A DNA stretch of 64,000 nt from Pyxidicoccus caerfyrddinensis (GTDB taxonomy: Bacteria > Myxococcota > Myxococcia > Myxococcales > Myxococcaceae). This document shows positions 44,205 to 52,893 of the stretch, piece by piece (the stretch's first letter is position 1; each line of letters begins with the position of its first letter). A program made the position numbers and the translations under genes. Where the stretch lies: assembly GCF_010894405.1 (NCBI RefSeq), contig NZ_JAAIYA010000008.1, positions 62,001-126,000 on the forward strand, read 5' to 3'. Under the pieces are notes generated by a model. The model did no database searches and was not told the origin of the DNA. It was given only the letters and a program-made list of their open reading frames with translations.

Positions 44205-45149
44205 ATGAAACTTCGCACCCTCGCATTCGCCTGCCTCGCGGCGCTGGCGGCCTGTTCCCCCACCCCTTCCGAGCCGACGGAGGAGACCGGAGAGGTCACG
44301 TCCGAGGCGGTGACCAACCGCCTCTACGCCACCGTCGGTGACAACGAGCTGAGCTTCGAGACGCTCGGCACCTTCGAGGTGCGCAACGGCGTCCGCTCGC
44401 TCATCATCCGCGCCACCGCCAACCGCTACCTGTCGGACGTCTACAGCTTCGTTCCCGACGACATCTTCGGGACCGCGAGCATCATCAGCGAGCGCCGGTT
44501 CGAGATTGCCCTCGCGGAGGGCTACGAGCTCAACACCGTGCTCTCCGGCCTGCCCCTCTTCGTCTCCGTCCACACCAACACCGGAACGCCTCGCTCGTAC
44601 ACCGCGCGCATCGTGATTGCCCCGCGGTTCTTCGACTTCCGCGGCTCCACCGGCATCTGGATCCAGGAGGAGGTCAATCCCCTCTACGTCGTCCAGGGCA
44701 ACACCAACCTCCTCTACCGCGGCCGCGCCAGCGCGAACTCCGACTGGCTCACCGTCACCGCGCCCGACGGCATCCCCTCCGTCAACGGCCGGCCCAACTA
44801 CCGCCTCGACTGGGGCTACCCGGGCATCTATCAGGCCATCGACCCGCACACCGTCCCGCTCAACTTCTCCGCTGGCGCCGACAACGGCGTGGAGATGGAG
44901 AAGACGGCCCGCCTGGTCGCGCGCGTGACGGAGCTCGCGCTCACCGACGGGGACGCGTACGACGTCTGGCCCACCCCGCCCTGCGACCCCGCCGTCTACA
45001 CCTGCTATCACTCGGCACCCGCGGGCACGACGGACTTTGGCCACTGCGGCACCTACCGCCAGGTCCTGCGCTGCAGCTACGCCAGCGCCTGCGAGGTGTT
45101 CCCGCAGACCTGCTCGGCGGGCACCACGGCGACGGCTCCTGAGCTGTAA
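44205..45149 (+). CDS. Lipoprotein of unknown function
   Basis: 314 residues from the ATG at 44205 with GGAG upstream. A lipoprotein signal ends LAALAACS (Cys near 17), then an acidic linker (EPTEETGEVTSEAV) and a beta-rich mature domain (NRLYATVGDNELSFETLGTF, FEIALAEGYELNTVLSGLP, RSYTARIVIAPRFFDFRG). The C-terminal ~60 residues carry six Cys (PPCDPAVYTCYHSAP, HCGTYRQVLRCSYASACE, QTCSAG), likely three disulfides. No family recognised. The reading frame is open far upstream through the transglycosylase gene, but that is chance in high-GC DNA. Confidence 0.7.
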   Translation: MKLRTLAFACLAALAACSPTPSEPTEETGEVTSEAVTNRLYATVGDNELSFETLGTFEVRNGVRSLIIRATANRYLSDVYSFVPDDIFGTASIISERRFEIALAEGYELNTVLSGLPLFVSVHTNTGTPRSYTARIVIAPRFFDFRGSTGIWIQEEVNPLYVVQGNTNLLYRGRASANSDWLTVTAPDGIPSVNGRPNYRLDWGYPGIYQAIDPHTVPLNFSAGADNGVEMEKTARLVARVTELALTDGDAYDVWPTPPCDPAVYTCYHSAPAGTTDFGHCGTYRQVLRCSYASACEVFPQTCSAGTTATAPEL

Positions 45150-45154
45150 CTGAC

Positions 45155-45217
45155 CTGGGGAGGAAGCCACCTGCCGCTCCTTCCCCAGCGCGGCCCGGGC
45201 GGCAACACCGCCCGGGC
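45155..45217 (+). terminator. Two consecutive hairpins after the lipoprotein gene
   Basis: CTGGGGAGGAAG pairs with CTCCTTCCCCAG (one mismatch, one wobble; 45155-45188), and GCCCGGGCGG pairs perfectly with CCGCCCGGGC (45193-45217). Both lie within 70 bases of the stop. No T-run. Confidence 0.55.
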
Positions 45218-45414
45218 GGCAACGAAGCATGAGCATCGGGTCCGAAGACGTGGCCCTGTCTCCGTGCCGCGCCGCAGCCATTCGTATCTTCCTGAATGGC
45301 GGCGCTCGCACTCGGCTCCCTGGCACCGAAAGGAAGGACGAGGACGGCGAAACGCCGGACCTGCTTCCAACTCGCAGCCGCCGGGAACGACACGCACCCG
45401 GATGGGAGACACAC

Positions 45415-46098
45415 GTGCAGACGCAGACAGAGCGCCAGGTGAAGACGGATTGGGTGGCAATGCTGGACCAGGAGGCGCATGCGCTCGTGGGAGCGCTGGA
45501 TGCGCATCCCGACGCCAGGCGCCTCTTCGACGGCACCATCGACGCGGAAGGCTACATCCACTATCTCATCCAGACGTATCACTACGCCCGCTGGAGCACG
45601 CCCATGCTGGCGGAGGCGGGGAAGCGGCTGAAGCGGCTGGGCTGGCATCCCCCGCTGGCGGACCTGCTGCTGCAGAAGGCGGGCGAGGAGCGGGGACACG
45701 AGCGGTGGTTGCTCTCGGACCTGAAGAACCTGGGGTGTTCGGAAGCGCAGGTCGAAGCCGCGGCGCGGACTCCGGCGGTCGACGCGTACACGGGCTGGAA
45801 CTTCTTCACCTCCAGGTCGGGCGTCCCCACCGCGGTCCTGGGCACGGCGTACGTGCTGGAGTACCTGTCCCAGACGCGCGCGAGCGGGGCGGTGGAGCGC
45901 ATGCTCCAGCTGGACGCCATCCCGAACATCCACAAGTCCGTGACGTTCCTGCGCAGCCACGGCGCCCTGGATGAGGGCCATGTGGCGGAGATGGCCTCGG
46001 TGCTGCGAACGCTGACGGACCCGGAGGAGCAGGCGGCCGTGATTCTCTCGGCACGCACCACTCGAGTGGTCTACCCCGGCATCTTCCGCGAGGCCTGA
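45415..46098 (+). CDS. Heme-oxygenase-like diiron (HDO/TenA-PqqC fold) protein
   Basis: 227 residues from GTG at 45415, chosen because GGGAGA precedes it; the ATG at 45229 would add a Arg/Pro-rich stretch that does not look conserved. All-helical protein with the metal-ligand pattern of heme-oxygenase-like diiron oxidases: KAGEERGHERWLLSDL (Glu and His near 84-91), VLGTAYVLEYLSQ (Glu near 147) and HGALDEGHVAEM (His, Asp, His near 177-190). Family members oxidise or cleave C-C bonds in amino acids or fatty acids or make folate precursors. Substrate unknown. It is followed by a DUF3892 gene after 92 bases. Confidence 0.75.
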   Translation: MQTQTERQVKTDWVAMLDQEAHALVGALDAHPDARRLFDGTIDAEGYIHYLIQTYHYARWSTPMLAEAGKRLKRLGWHPPLADLLLQKAGEERGHERWLLSDLKNLGCSEAQVEAAARTPAVDAYTGWNFFTSRSGVPTAVLGTAYVLEYLSQTRASGAVERMLQLDAIPNIHKSVTFLRSHGALDEGHVAEMASVLRTLTDPEEQAAVILSARTTRVVYPGIFREA

Positions 46099-46190
46099 GG
46101 GCCGTCATACCCCGCCGGGGGTAGAGACAGTTCCTGCCGCGAAGGTGATTCTCCGGTTCAAACCGTGGCATTCGGACCGGAGGCGTCTTC

Positions 46191-46451
46191 ATGCGCTACA
46201 TCACCCACATCCATCTCGAGGGAGGGGCACTTCACGAGCACATCACCCGCCTTCGCTGGAAGGCGAACGCCCTGACAGGCGAGGCCAGCCGGGCGGAGAT
46301 GGTCCAGTGGGTCAGGAATGGCGGGGATGCGCGGGTGGAGGCCCGGCCCGGGAATGTGAAGGTCGAGGTCGTCGACGCCACTTCGCCCTATCTGCGGGCG
46401 AAGGCGAACGGCATCCTCACGGACAACCTGCTCGAGCTGCCGCGATTCTGA
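46191..46451 (+). CDS. DUF3892 protein
   Basis: 86 residues with GGAGGCG before the ATG. The sequence opens MRYITHIHLEGG, continues HITRLRWKANALTGEASRAEM and ends KANGILTDNLLELPRF, which fits DUF3892: a small soluble beta-alpha domain of unknown function with a characteristic final NLL.LP. Probably the last gene of a unit with the diiron protein; a convergent terminator follows. Confidence 0.85.
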   Translation: MRYITHIHLEGGALHEHITRLRWKANALTGEASRAEMVQWVRNGGDARVEARPGNVKVEVVDATSPYLRAKANGILTDNLLELPRF

Positions 46452-46474
46452 AGGCGCGCGCGAGGGTCCGGTGA

Positions 46475-46517
46475 CACGGGCGGGCTCGGAGCAAGCAAAG
46501 CGGCGAGCCCGCTCGTG
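46475..46517. terminator. Bidirectional hairpin between convergent genes
   Basis: CACGGGCGGGCTCG pairs with CGAGCCCGCTCGTG (12 of 14) over a 15-base loop. It sits between the DUF3892 gene (plus) and the LuxR gene (minus) and may stop transcripts from both. Confidence 0.6.
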
Positions 46518-46522
46518 CCCCT

Positions 46523-47617
46523 TCAGATGGGCTTGTTGAGGTGGGCCGCCTGGTAGAGGAAGTCGGCCCGGCTGTCGACCCCCAGCCGTTCGAAGACGGC
46601 CTTCACGTGCACCTTCACCGTCTCCTCGGAGAGGGCGAACTCGCTGGCGATGTCCTTGTTGGACCAGTTCCGGAGCATGCCCCTGGCGATGTCGGCCTGC
46701 CGCGGCGTGAGCACGCGTCTCATTGTCTCGGGGAGGGGAATCGACACGGGAACCTCGTTCAGGACGAGGGCCCACGAGCGGGGACCCTCCGTTTCGGGCA
46801 GCTCGATGAACCTCACGACCCGGTATGCGTCGCCATGAAGCGAGACCCAGAGGCTGGCGTCGAGGCGCGCGTCCGCATCCATGCGGGTCAACGCCTCCAG
46901 GCGCTCCTGCAGCACGCGCGGGATTCCCGAGGCATGGAGGTCGGAGGGGACGAACCACTTCTCCAGCAGCGCGGCGGCACGTTGCGAGCGCAGCACCTCG
47001 TGCGAGGGGGGCGCCACCACGAGGTAGGCGGAGTCGGGCCGGCGGTAGAGCTCTTCCAGGAGGTGCGCGCCCGTCGTTGCGGCCTGCACGTCACGGCAGT
47101 TGCGCACCGCGTTCACCAGGTGGCGCGTGAGGCTGGTCAGGAGGCTGGCGTCCTGCTCTGAGAAGGGGAGCCGGCGATCCCGATACAGCGTGAAGGCGCC
47201 GCACAGCCCCGGCGGCACGGGCAGGAGGACCGCCATGACGTGCTCCAGGCTCAGGTCCAGCTCCCGGCTGCGCTGGTACAGCGGGCTGCGCTCCAGCTCC
47301 TTCCGGGAAAGCATTTCCGAGTCCCGGAGGGCCACGTTGGGCCGGGCGAAGATGGGGGCCCGGATGAAGTCGGAATCAACCCACTTGGAATACTCATCCA
47401 GCAACGCGAGGCGGTGGCCTGGCACCAGCCACTTGAACTCCACGAGCGGTCCGAGGGTGATGAGGCACAGCCCCATGTAGTCTGCGGGCATCAGTTCGAG
47501 GAGGGGCGCCCGGGCGGATTCGAGGGCCTTGGGGAGGGACAAGTGGCTGTTGAGGGCCTCGATGACCCTGTCCCTGAGTACCCATTCATGCGAGCTGAGG
47601 TTCATCGACGCGAGCAT
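46523..47617 (-). CDS. LuxR-family transcriptional regulator
   Basis: 364 residues from the ATG at 47617 with GGAGG upstream (a second ATG lies at 47605). The first ~280 residues look like a GAF-type sensor (LELMPADYMGLCLITLGPLV, VMAVLLPVPPGLCGAFTLYR, EQDASLLTSLTRHLVNAV). The C-terminal helix-turn-helix is standard: LTPRQADIARGMLRNWSNKD, then FALSEETVKVHVKAVFERLG. It lacks a receiver domain, so it senses a ligand or partner directly. Divergent from an imine-reductase-like dehydrogenase gene with 211 bases between starts, which it likely regulates. Confidence 0.88.
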   Translation of the reverse strand: MLASMNLSSHEWVLRDRVIEALNSHLSLPKALESARAPLLELMPADYMGLCLITLGPLVEFKWLVPGHRLALLDEYSKWVDSDFIRAPIFARPNVALRDSEMLSRKELERSPLYQRSRELDLSLEHVMAVLLPVPPGLCGAFTLYRDRRLPFSEQDASLLTSLTRHLVNAVRNCRDVQAATTGAHLLEELYRRPDSAYLVVAPPSHEVLRSQRAAALLEKWFVPSDLHASGIPRVLQERLEALTRMDADARLDASLWVSLHGDAYRVVRFIELPETEGPRSWALVLNEVPVSIPLPETMRRVLTPRQADIARGMLRNWSNKDIASEFALSEETVKVHVKAVFERLGVDSRADFLYQAAHLNKPI

Positions 47618-47828
47618 CCGTCCTCCCTGAGCAGACCACCCCGTGAGTCCATACCGACGTTCGGCCATTCCATAGGCACGAGCTGAAAGTCTGTCCCTCA
47701 CCCTCCAGGGGTAGGCCCCGAGCTTGACTGCAGGATCCCTTTCTGGCTGCCCGCGATGCAAGAGGGGGCTGTCGGCGCAGCGGGCGTGGGCTACAACCAC
47801 CGCGCGATATCCATTCCAGGAGATGAAG

Positions 47829-48710
47829 ATGGCCCCCGGCAGTCCTGCAAAGATGGTGGTGATTGGCGCTGGTCTCATGGGCAGCGCACTGGCGCGAGCC
47901 TTCGCGGCAGCGGGGCATGACGTCGCGGTCTGGAATCGGACTCCTGGCAAGGCAAAGGCCGTTGGAGGTGGCACCACCGCGTTCGAGAACCTGCTCGAGG
48001 CCGTACAGGGACGGGAGCTCGTCGTCGTCTCCGTGTCCAACTACGTCGCCTCCTTCGAGCTGCTGTCCGCGAAGGGCGTCGCGGCGGCACTTGCCGGAAA
48101 GACGCTCGTCCAGCTCACCAGCGGCTCACCCGCGGACGCTCGCTCGGGGCTGGAGTGGGCAATGGCAAACGGCGTGGACTACCTGGACGCCGCGATACTC
48201 GCCTACCCGAGCTTCGTCGCCACCGACTACGCGACGGTCTTCTACGCCGGGTCGCGAGCGGTCTTCGACCGGCACCTCGAAACGCTCCGGGCGATTGCCA
48301 AGAATTCCACCTACGTCGACGAGAAGATTGGCTCCGCCGCGACGCTCGACTGCGCGATTCTCGAAGCCTACTACGGGGGCTCCCTGGCGTTCCTCCATGC
48401 CGCGGCCATGTGCAAGGCGGAAGGTCTCGACCCGAAGGCCTTCTTCGCGCAGAAGAACTCCTTCCTCGGGTTGCTCTCCGTCACCGCCGACGCCGCGCAG
48501 GGCATGATTGAGAACAACGACTTCACTGGCGACCAGTGCAGCCTCAATACCCACGTCGCGGCAATCGAACACATCGTCCGGCTGAGCAAGGACGCCCGCA
48601 TCAGCGCGCGCTTCCCGAAGGAGCTGCTCGACAACTACAAGCGAGCCGTCAGCGCGGGACTGGGTACCCAGGAGCTGCCAGCCGTGTTCCGGACCCTGAC
48701 GCAGGATTGA
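47829..48710 (+). CDS. NAD(P)-binding dehydrogenase, imine reductase/6PGDH-like
   Basis: 293 residues; the ATG at 47829 is seven bases after AGGAG, and an in-frame ATG at 47823 is too close to it. Rossmann motif VVIGAGLMGSALARAF and VAVWNRTPGKA near the N-terminus point to NADP(H). The middle KTLVQLTSGSPADARSGLEW and the dimerisation helix ATLDCAILEAYYGGSLAFLH match imine reductases and related beta-hydroxyacid dehydrogenases, which reduce C=N or C=O. These enzymes are often found in natural-product pathways, but no other such gene is adjacent. Divergent from a LuxR regulator. Confidence 0.82.
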   Translation: MAPGSPAKMVVIGAGLMGSALARAFAAAGHDVAVWNRTPGKAKAVGGGTTAFENLLEAVQGRELVVVSVSNYVASFELLSAKGVAAALAGKTLVQLTSGSPADARSGLEWAMANGVDYLDAAILAYPSFVATDYATVFYAGSRAVFDRHLETLRAIAKNSTYVDEKIGSAATLDCAILEAYYGGSLAFLHAAAMCKAEGLDPKAFFAQKNSFLGLLSVTADAAQGMIENNDFTGDQCSLNTHVAAIEHIVRLSKDARISARFPKELLDNYKRAVSAGLGTQELPAVFRTLTQD

Positions 48711-48798
48711 CGCTGGCCGGCGAGCTCCGCCAGCCCGACCTTCCGCGCACGCCACGTCCCTGGCCACTCAGTTGATGGCGTGCCGGGTCCGCCGCGAG

Positions 48799-48827
48799 TG
48801 GCCTGCTCAGCGCGGCTGAGCAGGCCA
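48799..48827. terminator. 13-bp hairpin terminator between convergent genes
   Basis: TGGCCTGCTCAGC pairs perfectly with GCTGAGCAGGCCA across GCG and is followed on the plus strand by TTCGACTTCGACTT. It lies between the dehydrogenase (plus) and the glycosyltransferase (minus). Confidence 0.75.
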
Positions 48828-48840
48828 TTCGACTTCGACT

Positions 48841-50058
48841 TCAGGCGGCCTGACGCTGAGGCGCGCGAGACTCCTGGATGGCATCCAGCAGTCGACGACT
48901 CGTCTCGCGGTAGTCGAAGGAGCGCACGGCACGTTCGCGTGCGGCGCGCGCCATCTGCTCGCGCAGCGCAGCGTCCTGCCCGAGCCGGAGGAAGGCGTTT
49001 GCCAACCCCTCTTCATCCCCCTGGGCCACCAGCAGTCCATCCGTCCCGTCTGAAATCATGTCCGGCGTGCCACCGATGATGGAGCAGACCGGGGGGACGC
49101 CACACGCCATGGCTTCCATGACGGCGACGGGAGAGGCCTCGCCGAGGCCCACGCTGGAGAGCACGAAGGCATCTGCCCGGTGCAGCAGCTCCATCACCGC
49201 CGCTTCTCCGAGCGGCCCCACCATGTCCACGTGCGACTCCAGCCCGAAGCGGGCAATGGACTCGCGGATTTCCTGCTCGTGGGGACCCCTGCCCCCCACC
49301 GTCATGTGGGCCTTCAGTCCCCGGTCCAGCGCCTTGCGAAGCCCGGCGAAGGTATGGACGTGCCCCTTGCAGAGGTGCAGCCGTCCAATGGAGACGAGGT
49401 GGAGGCCGCGGGGGTCCTCCGCGCGCTGCGCCGGAGGGTGGAAGCGGTCGGTGTCCACGCCCATCCACAGGGTGTAGGTGCGCTCCGGAGGCAGTCCCGC
49501 GTCCTCGATGAGCTGGCGCTGCATGGGGCGTGCAGCGGCCGCCACGAACGTGGCGTCCCAGGCCTTGGCGGCGTGGTCCGTGCCGTACACCGGCAGGTCG
49601 CCGTGGAGGTGGAAGCTATAGCGCGGGCCGCCGAGAATCCTGCAGAGCGCGAGCACGTGCGCGGCGTCCGCGGCGGAATGGCCATGGATGTGGTCCAACT
49701 TCCGCTCGCGCGCGTAGTGGAGGAGGTCCACCGCGCACGCCAGCATGCCCAGGGCTCGCGCCTTCTGCTTCACGTCCACCGAGAGCCTGGCGACATACGC
49801 GAGGGCCTGTGCCACGCCCGGGAAGTCCCGCGGCGAAAGCAGCGCCGACGAGAGTCGAGGCGGGTAGAGGTACGTGGTCTCCGAGGCCGCACGCTCGGCC
49901 CATTCATGCGGGCAGTCCTCCACCGGGCGCCGCGTGGAGAAGACGTGCACCTCGACGCCAGCGGCGCGCAGGGCGGTGATTTCCCGCCAGAAGAAGGCGT
50001 GGGTCTGCGTGGGGAACTCTGGGATGAGCATGCCCAGGCGAAAGGGGGCGACAGTCAT
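48841..50058 (-). CDS. Family 4 glycosyltransferase
   Basis: 405 residues with a GT-B fold. The N-terminal half opens MLIPEFPTQTHAFFWREITA, a common start for exopolysaccharide or lipopolysaccharide transferases, followed by YSFHLHGDLPVYG and TYTLWMGVDTDRFHP. The C-terminal donor site has the E-x7-E motif in GEASPVAVMEAMACG and GTPDMISDGTDGLLV. A retaining enzyme that transfers a sugar from a nucleotide donor; donor and acceptor unknown. It stands alone with no other polysaccharide genes visible nearby. Confidence 0.88.
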   Translation of the reverse strand: MTVAPFRLGMLIPEFPTQTHAFFWREITALRAAGVEVHVFSTRRPVEDCPHEWAERAASETTYLYPPRLSSALLSPRDFPGVAQALAYVARLSVDVKQKARALGMLACAVDLLHYARERKLDHIHGHSAADAAHVLALCRILGGPRYSFHLHGDLPVYGTDHAAKAWDATFVAAAARPMQRQLIEDAGLPPERTYTLWMGVDTDRFHPPAQRAEDPRGLHLVSIGRLHLCKGHVHTFAGLRKALDRGLKAHMTVGGRGPHEQEIRESIARFGLESHVDMVGPLGEAAVMELLHRADAFVLSSVGLGEASPVAVMEAMACGVPPVCSIIGGTPDMISDGTDGLLVAQGDEEGLANAFLRLGQDAALREQMARAARERAVRSFDYRETSRRLLDAIQESRAPQRQAA

Positions 50059-50413
50059 GGCGTGTGTTCTATTCAGAGGTGCCCGGGCCGAGGAACAACC
50101 CGCGCGCGGCAGGACGGACGGTAGAGGTGAAGAGGTCGGCAGGCAGCGTAATCCAACAATAGACCGCCTTGGCCACGCCCGCGATGAGGTGCCCCCCCGG
50201 GCAGTGACGGAGGAAGCGAGCGGGAGTGCGGCCCCCTCCTACTTCGGGCGCTCCACCCTGCCCTCCCGCTCTACCCGGGCGTCCGGTCCGCTCCCACTGG
50301 ACAGGGCCCTTCCGCGGCGCGGCCCCGCGGGGCCCAAGGACCGGTAATGTCCGCGTGCGCCGGAGTGCAGGTGCGCTCCGGTTTCCGAGAAAACCATAGG
50401 GGGCCCGAAGACC
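50059..50413. other. Divergent intergenic region
   Basis: 355 bases between the glycosyltransferase start and the DUF1801 fusion start, so it must hold both promoters. A minus-strand frame passes through it with a peptide-like stretch VYCWITLPADLFTSTVRPA, but no start codon with a ribosome site belongs to it. No RNA or repeat found. Confidence 0.4.
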
Positions 50414-51433
50414 ATGGCGACGAATCCGAGAGGGCTGCAGCCCATCGACGCATACCTGGCGGGGCTGAAGGACCCGGCGGCGAAGAAGACGCTGGGGGCG
50501 CTGCGCCTGCAGCTCCGCAAGCTGCTTCCCGGGGCGGTGGAGACCCTCAGCTACCGGATGCCCACCTTCAAGGTCGACGGGAACGCCGTGGCCGGCTTCG
50601 CCTTCTTCAAGACCCACTGCGGCTACTACCCCTTCAGCGGCAGCGTGGTGCCGGCGCTGAAGGCGCAGCTGGACGGCTACACCACGTCGAAGAGCGGCAT
50701 CACCTTCCCGCCCGACAAGCCGCTTCCGGCGAAGCTGGTGAAGACGCTGGTGCAGGCACGGCTCGCGGAGATTGCCGCGAGCGGGAAGAAGCCCTCGGCC
50801 GCGAAGAAGAAGGCGGCCTCGAAGAAGGCGCTCATCACCGACCGCGTCACCGACAGCGCCGTGAAGGAGGCCACCGGGCGGGACTGGAAGGGGTGGATGC
50901 GCGTGCTGGACGCGGCGGAGGCGGGCGCGCTGAAACACAAGCAGCTCGTCGCGCACCTGGCCCGGGAGGTGGAGTCCGGGTGGTGGCAGCAGTCCATCGC
51001 CGTGGCGTACGAGCAGGCCCGCGGCAAGCGCGTCGTCGGCGAGACGGCGGCCACCGGCTTCCAGGTGGGCGTGGTGCGCACGCTGCCGATGAGTGCCCCC
51101 GAGGCGTGGGAGCGGGTTGCGACCCAGGCGGAGACATGGCTCGGCGCCGGCGCGACGCTGACGCTCGAGCCGGGAGCGGGCTACGAGGTTCCCAAGCGCC
51201 GTGGAGCCCCCGGCGTCCGCGGTGAGGTCCGGGTGGTGAAGCCCGGACAGCGCATCCGCATGACCTGGCAGCCGGACGGCTGGAAGAAGCCCGCGACGCT
51301 GCAGCTCACGCTGGTGCCGAAGACGCGAGGCGTCTCCTTCCACGTGCACATGGAGAAGCTGCCGGACGCGAAGGCCCGCGAGGCGATGCGCGAGCACTGG
51401 TCCAGGGTGCTCGAAGGCCTCGCGAAGGCGTGA
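50414..51433 (+). CDS. Fusion of DUF1801, DUF4287-like and SRPBCC/AHSA1-type domains
   Basis: 339 residues. Residues 1-115 are DUF1801-like (AVETLSYRMPTFKVDG, FFKTHCGYYPFSGSVVP, GITFPPDKPLPAKLVKTLV). Lys/Ala-rich residues 116-140 form a linker (KKPSAAKKKAASKK), then residues 145-205 resemble DUF4287 (GRDWKGWMRVLDAAEAG, SGWWQQSIAVAYEQARG). From about 215 on there is an SRPBCC domain (RTLPMSAPEAWERV, VKPGQRIRMTWQPDGWKKP, FHVHMEKLPDAKAREAM) of the hydrophobic-ligand-binding AHSA1 group. Each part is found separately in stress-related proteins; the single-chain combination is the interesting point. No catalytic role can be assigned. Confidence 0.82.
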   Translation: MATNPRGLQPIDAYLAGLKDPAAKKTLGALRLQLRKLLPGAVETLSYRMPTFKVDGNAVAGFAFFKTHCGYYPFSGSVVPALKAQLDGYTTSKSGITFPPDKPLPAKLVKTLVQARLAEIAASGKKPSAAKKKAASKKALITDRVTDSAVKEATGRDWKGWMRVLDAAEAGALKHKQLVAHLAREVESGWWQQSIAVAYEQARGKRVVGETAATGFQVGVVRTLPMSAPEAWERVATQAETWLGAGATLTLEPGAGYEVPKRRGAPGVRGEVRVVKPGQRIRMTWQPDGWKKPATLQLTLVPKTRGVSFHVHMEKLPDAKAREAMREHWSRVLEGLAKA

Positions 51434-51490
51434 CGACGGCTTCACGCGCTGAGCGGGTTCGGGTGTGTCTTCAGGGGCGCGCGTGAGCCG

Positions 51491-52138
51491 TCACCGCTTG
51501 CGCATCCCGCTCATGTCGAGGGGCCCGCCACGCTGGGTGGCGCGCTGGTAGGCGGGGCGCGCTTGCAACCGCTCGAGATAGGCGCCGAGGTTGGAAAAGG
51601 ATTGACCGGACTCCAGGGCCCCCGTGGGCCGCGCCGCTTCCAGCACGAAGCTCATCTGGATGTCGGCGGCGCTGAAGCTGTTGCCGACCAGGTAGTCCCG
51701 CTCGCCGAGCGCACCCGAGATGTAGCCGAGGTGGTTCTTCACCTCGCTGGAGATGCGAGGCATGAGCGGCGCACCCGCCTCGCCCAGACGTCCCACGTAC
51801 AGGCTGAGCATGAAGGGCAGCATGGCCGAGCCCTCGGCATGGTGCAGCCAGTGCACGTAGGTGTCGTACTCGGGCGAGTCCGGCGCGGGCGCGAGCCGCC
51901 CCTGGCCATGGCGGCGCACGACGGAGTCGATGATGGCTCCGGACTCGGCGAGCACCCGGCCATCGTCCTCGAGGACCGGGGACTTGCCGAGCGGATGGAT
52001 GGCCTTGAGCTCGGGAGGCGCGAGCTTCGTCTTCGGGTCGCGCGGGTAGATGACGAGCTCGTAGTCGAGCCCCAGCTCCTCCAGGAGCCAGAGGATGCGC
52101 TGCGAGCGGGAGTTCGCGAGGTGGTGCAGTTTGAGCAC
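51491..52138 (-). CDS. Glutathione S-transferase
   Basis: 215 residues from GTG at 52138. The thioredoxin-like N-terminal domain has LHHLANSRSQRILWLLEELG, with Ser rather than Tyr likely at the active site, and HPLGKSPVLEDDGRVLAESG for glutathione binding. The helical C-terminal domain has YVHWLHHAEGSAMLPFM and GNSFSAADIQMSFVLEA. It conjugates or reduces substrates with glutathione or acts as a peroxidase; specificity unknown. Followed in the same direction by no further close gene; it is the last of a run of minus-strand genes that begins with the sirtuin. Confidence 0.93.
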   Translation of the reverse strand: MLKLHHLANSRSQRILWLLEELGLDYELVIYPRDPKTKLAPPELKAIHPLGKSPVLEDDGRVLAESGAIIDSVVRRHGQGRLAPAPDSPEYDTYVHWLHHAEGSAMLPFMLSLYVGRLGEAGAPLMPRISSEVKNHLGYISGALGERDYLVGNSFSAADIQMSFVLEAARPTGALESGQSFSNLGAYLERLQARPAYQRATQRGGPLDMSGMRKR

Positions 52139-52185
52139 GGAGCCACGCTACTCCCTGGACTCGGCATTGTCCCCGGTGTCGAGGC

Positions 52186-52695
52186 TCAGCGCGCGCCGAG
52201 AAAGTCCGCCTTGCCCAGATCCACGCCGTTGTGGCGCAGCAGCGCGTAGGCGGTCGTCACGTGGAAGAAGAAGTTCGGCAGGGCGTAGCTCTTCAGGTAC
52301 TGCTCCCCGGTGAACAGCAGCGGGTCGCGGCCGCGCCTCGGCACGCTGACCTGCTTCTCCTCGGTGCCGTCCAGCTTCTCGCGGGGCACCGACTCCAGGT
52401 AGGCGACGGTCTTCGCGATGCGCTCCTCGAGCTCGGTCAGCGTGGCCTCGTTGTCCTCGTAGCTCGGCGCGTCCGTCCCGGACAGGCGTGCCACGCAGAA
52501 CTTCGCCGAGTCACAGGCAATCTGCACCTGGGTCTTGAAGGGCAACATGTCGGGCGCGAGCCGCACCGTCACCAGCACGTTGGGGTCGAACTTCTTCGCG
52601 TCCGCGTGGGCCCGGGCCTTGCCCAGACACTTCGAGAGGTTGCCGAGCATCGTCACGAAAATCGGCACGCTGGCCGAGGACATGGAAATCGTCAT
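52186..52695 (-). CDS. DUF1993 protein
   Basis: 169 residues from MTISMSSASVPIF. A four-helix-bundle DinB-like fold is expected for DUF1993: VTMLGNLSKCLGKARAHADA, ARLAPDMLPFKTQVQIACDS, EERIAKTVAYLESV and YALPNFFFHVTTAYALLRHN. The typical family motif LR..GV.lGK.DFLG ends the protein. Function unknown; the DinB fold often binds a metal or thiol. It lies 47 bases upstream of the GST gene, which suggests a shared transcript and maybe thiol chemistry. Confidence 0.87.
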   Translation of the reverse strand: MTISMSSASVPIFVTMLGNLSKCLGKARAHADAKKFDPNVLVTVRLAPDMLPFKTQVQIACDSAKFCVARLSGTDAPSYEDNEATLTELEERIAKTVAYLESVPREKLDGTEEKQVSVPRRGRDPLLFTGEQYLKSYALPNFFFHVTTAYALLRHNGVDLGKADFLGAR

Positions 52696-52893
52696 GGAGG
52701 GTCTCCGGATTGGGAGCCCTGCTCTAACCCATGGCGGCGGCCGACGCACCTCCATCGTGGAGGGGGCATGCTGGGAGTGCCCCCAACACGGCCCGCATGT
52801 GCCCGGAAAGAAGCGTCAGCTCCGGGTGGGCTGGGTAGAAGACGCTGGCTCCCGCGGCAGCTCGCTGCACACCTGCGCGGCGCCGTCGGACGG

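Noticed and set aside
50069-50250. Peptide-like minus-strand stretch before the DUF1801 fusion
   Set aside because: No start codon with a ribosome site and no recognisable domain; left as intergenic.
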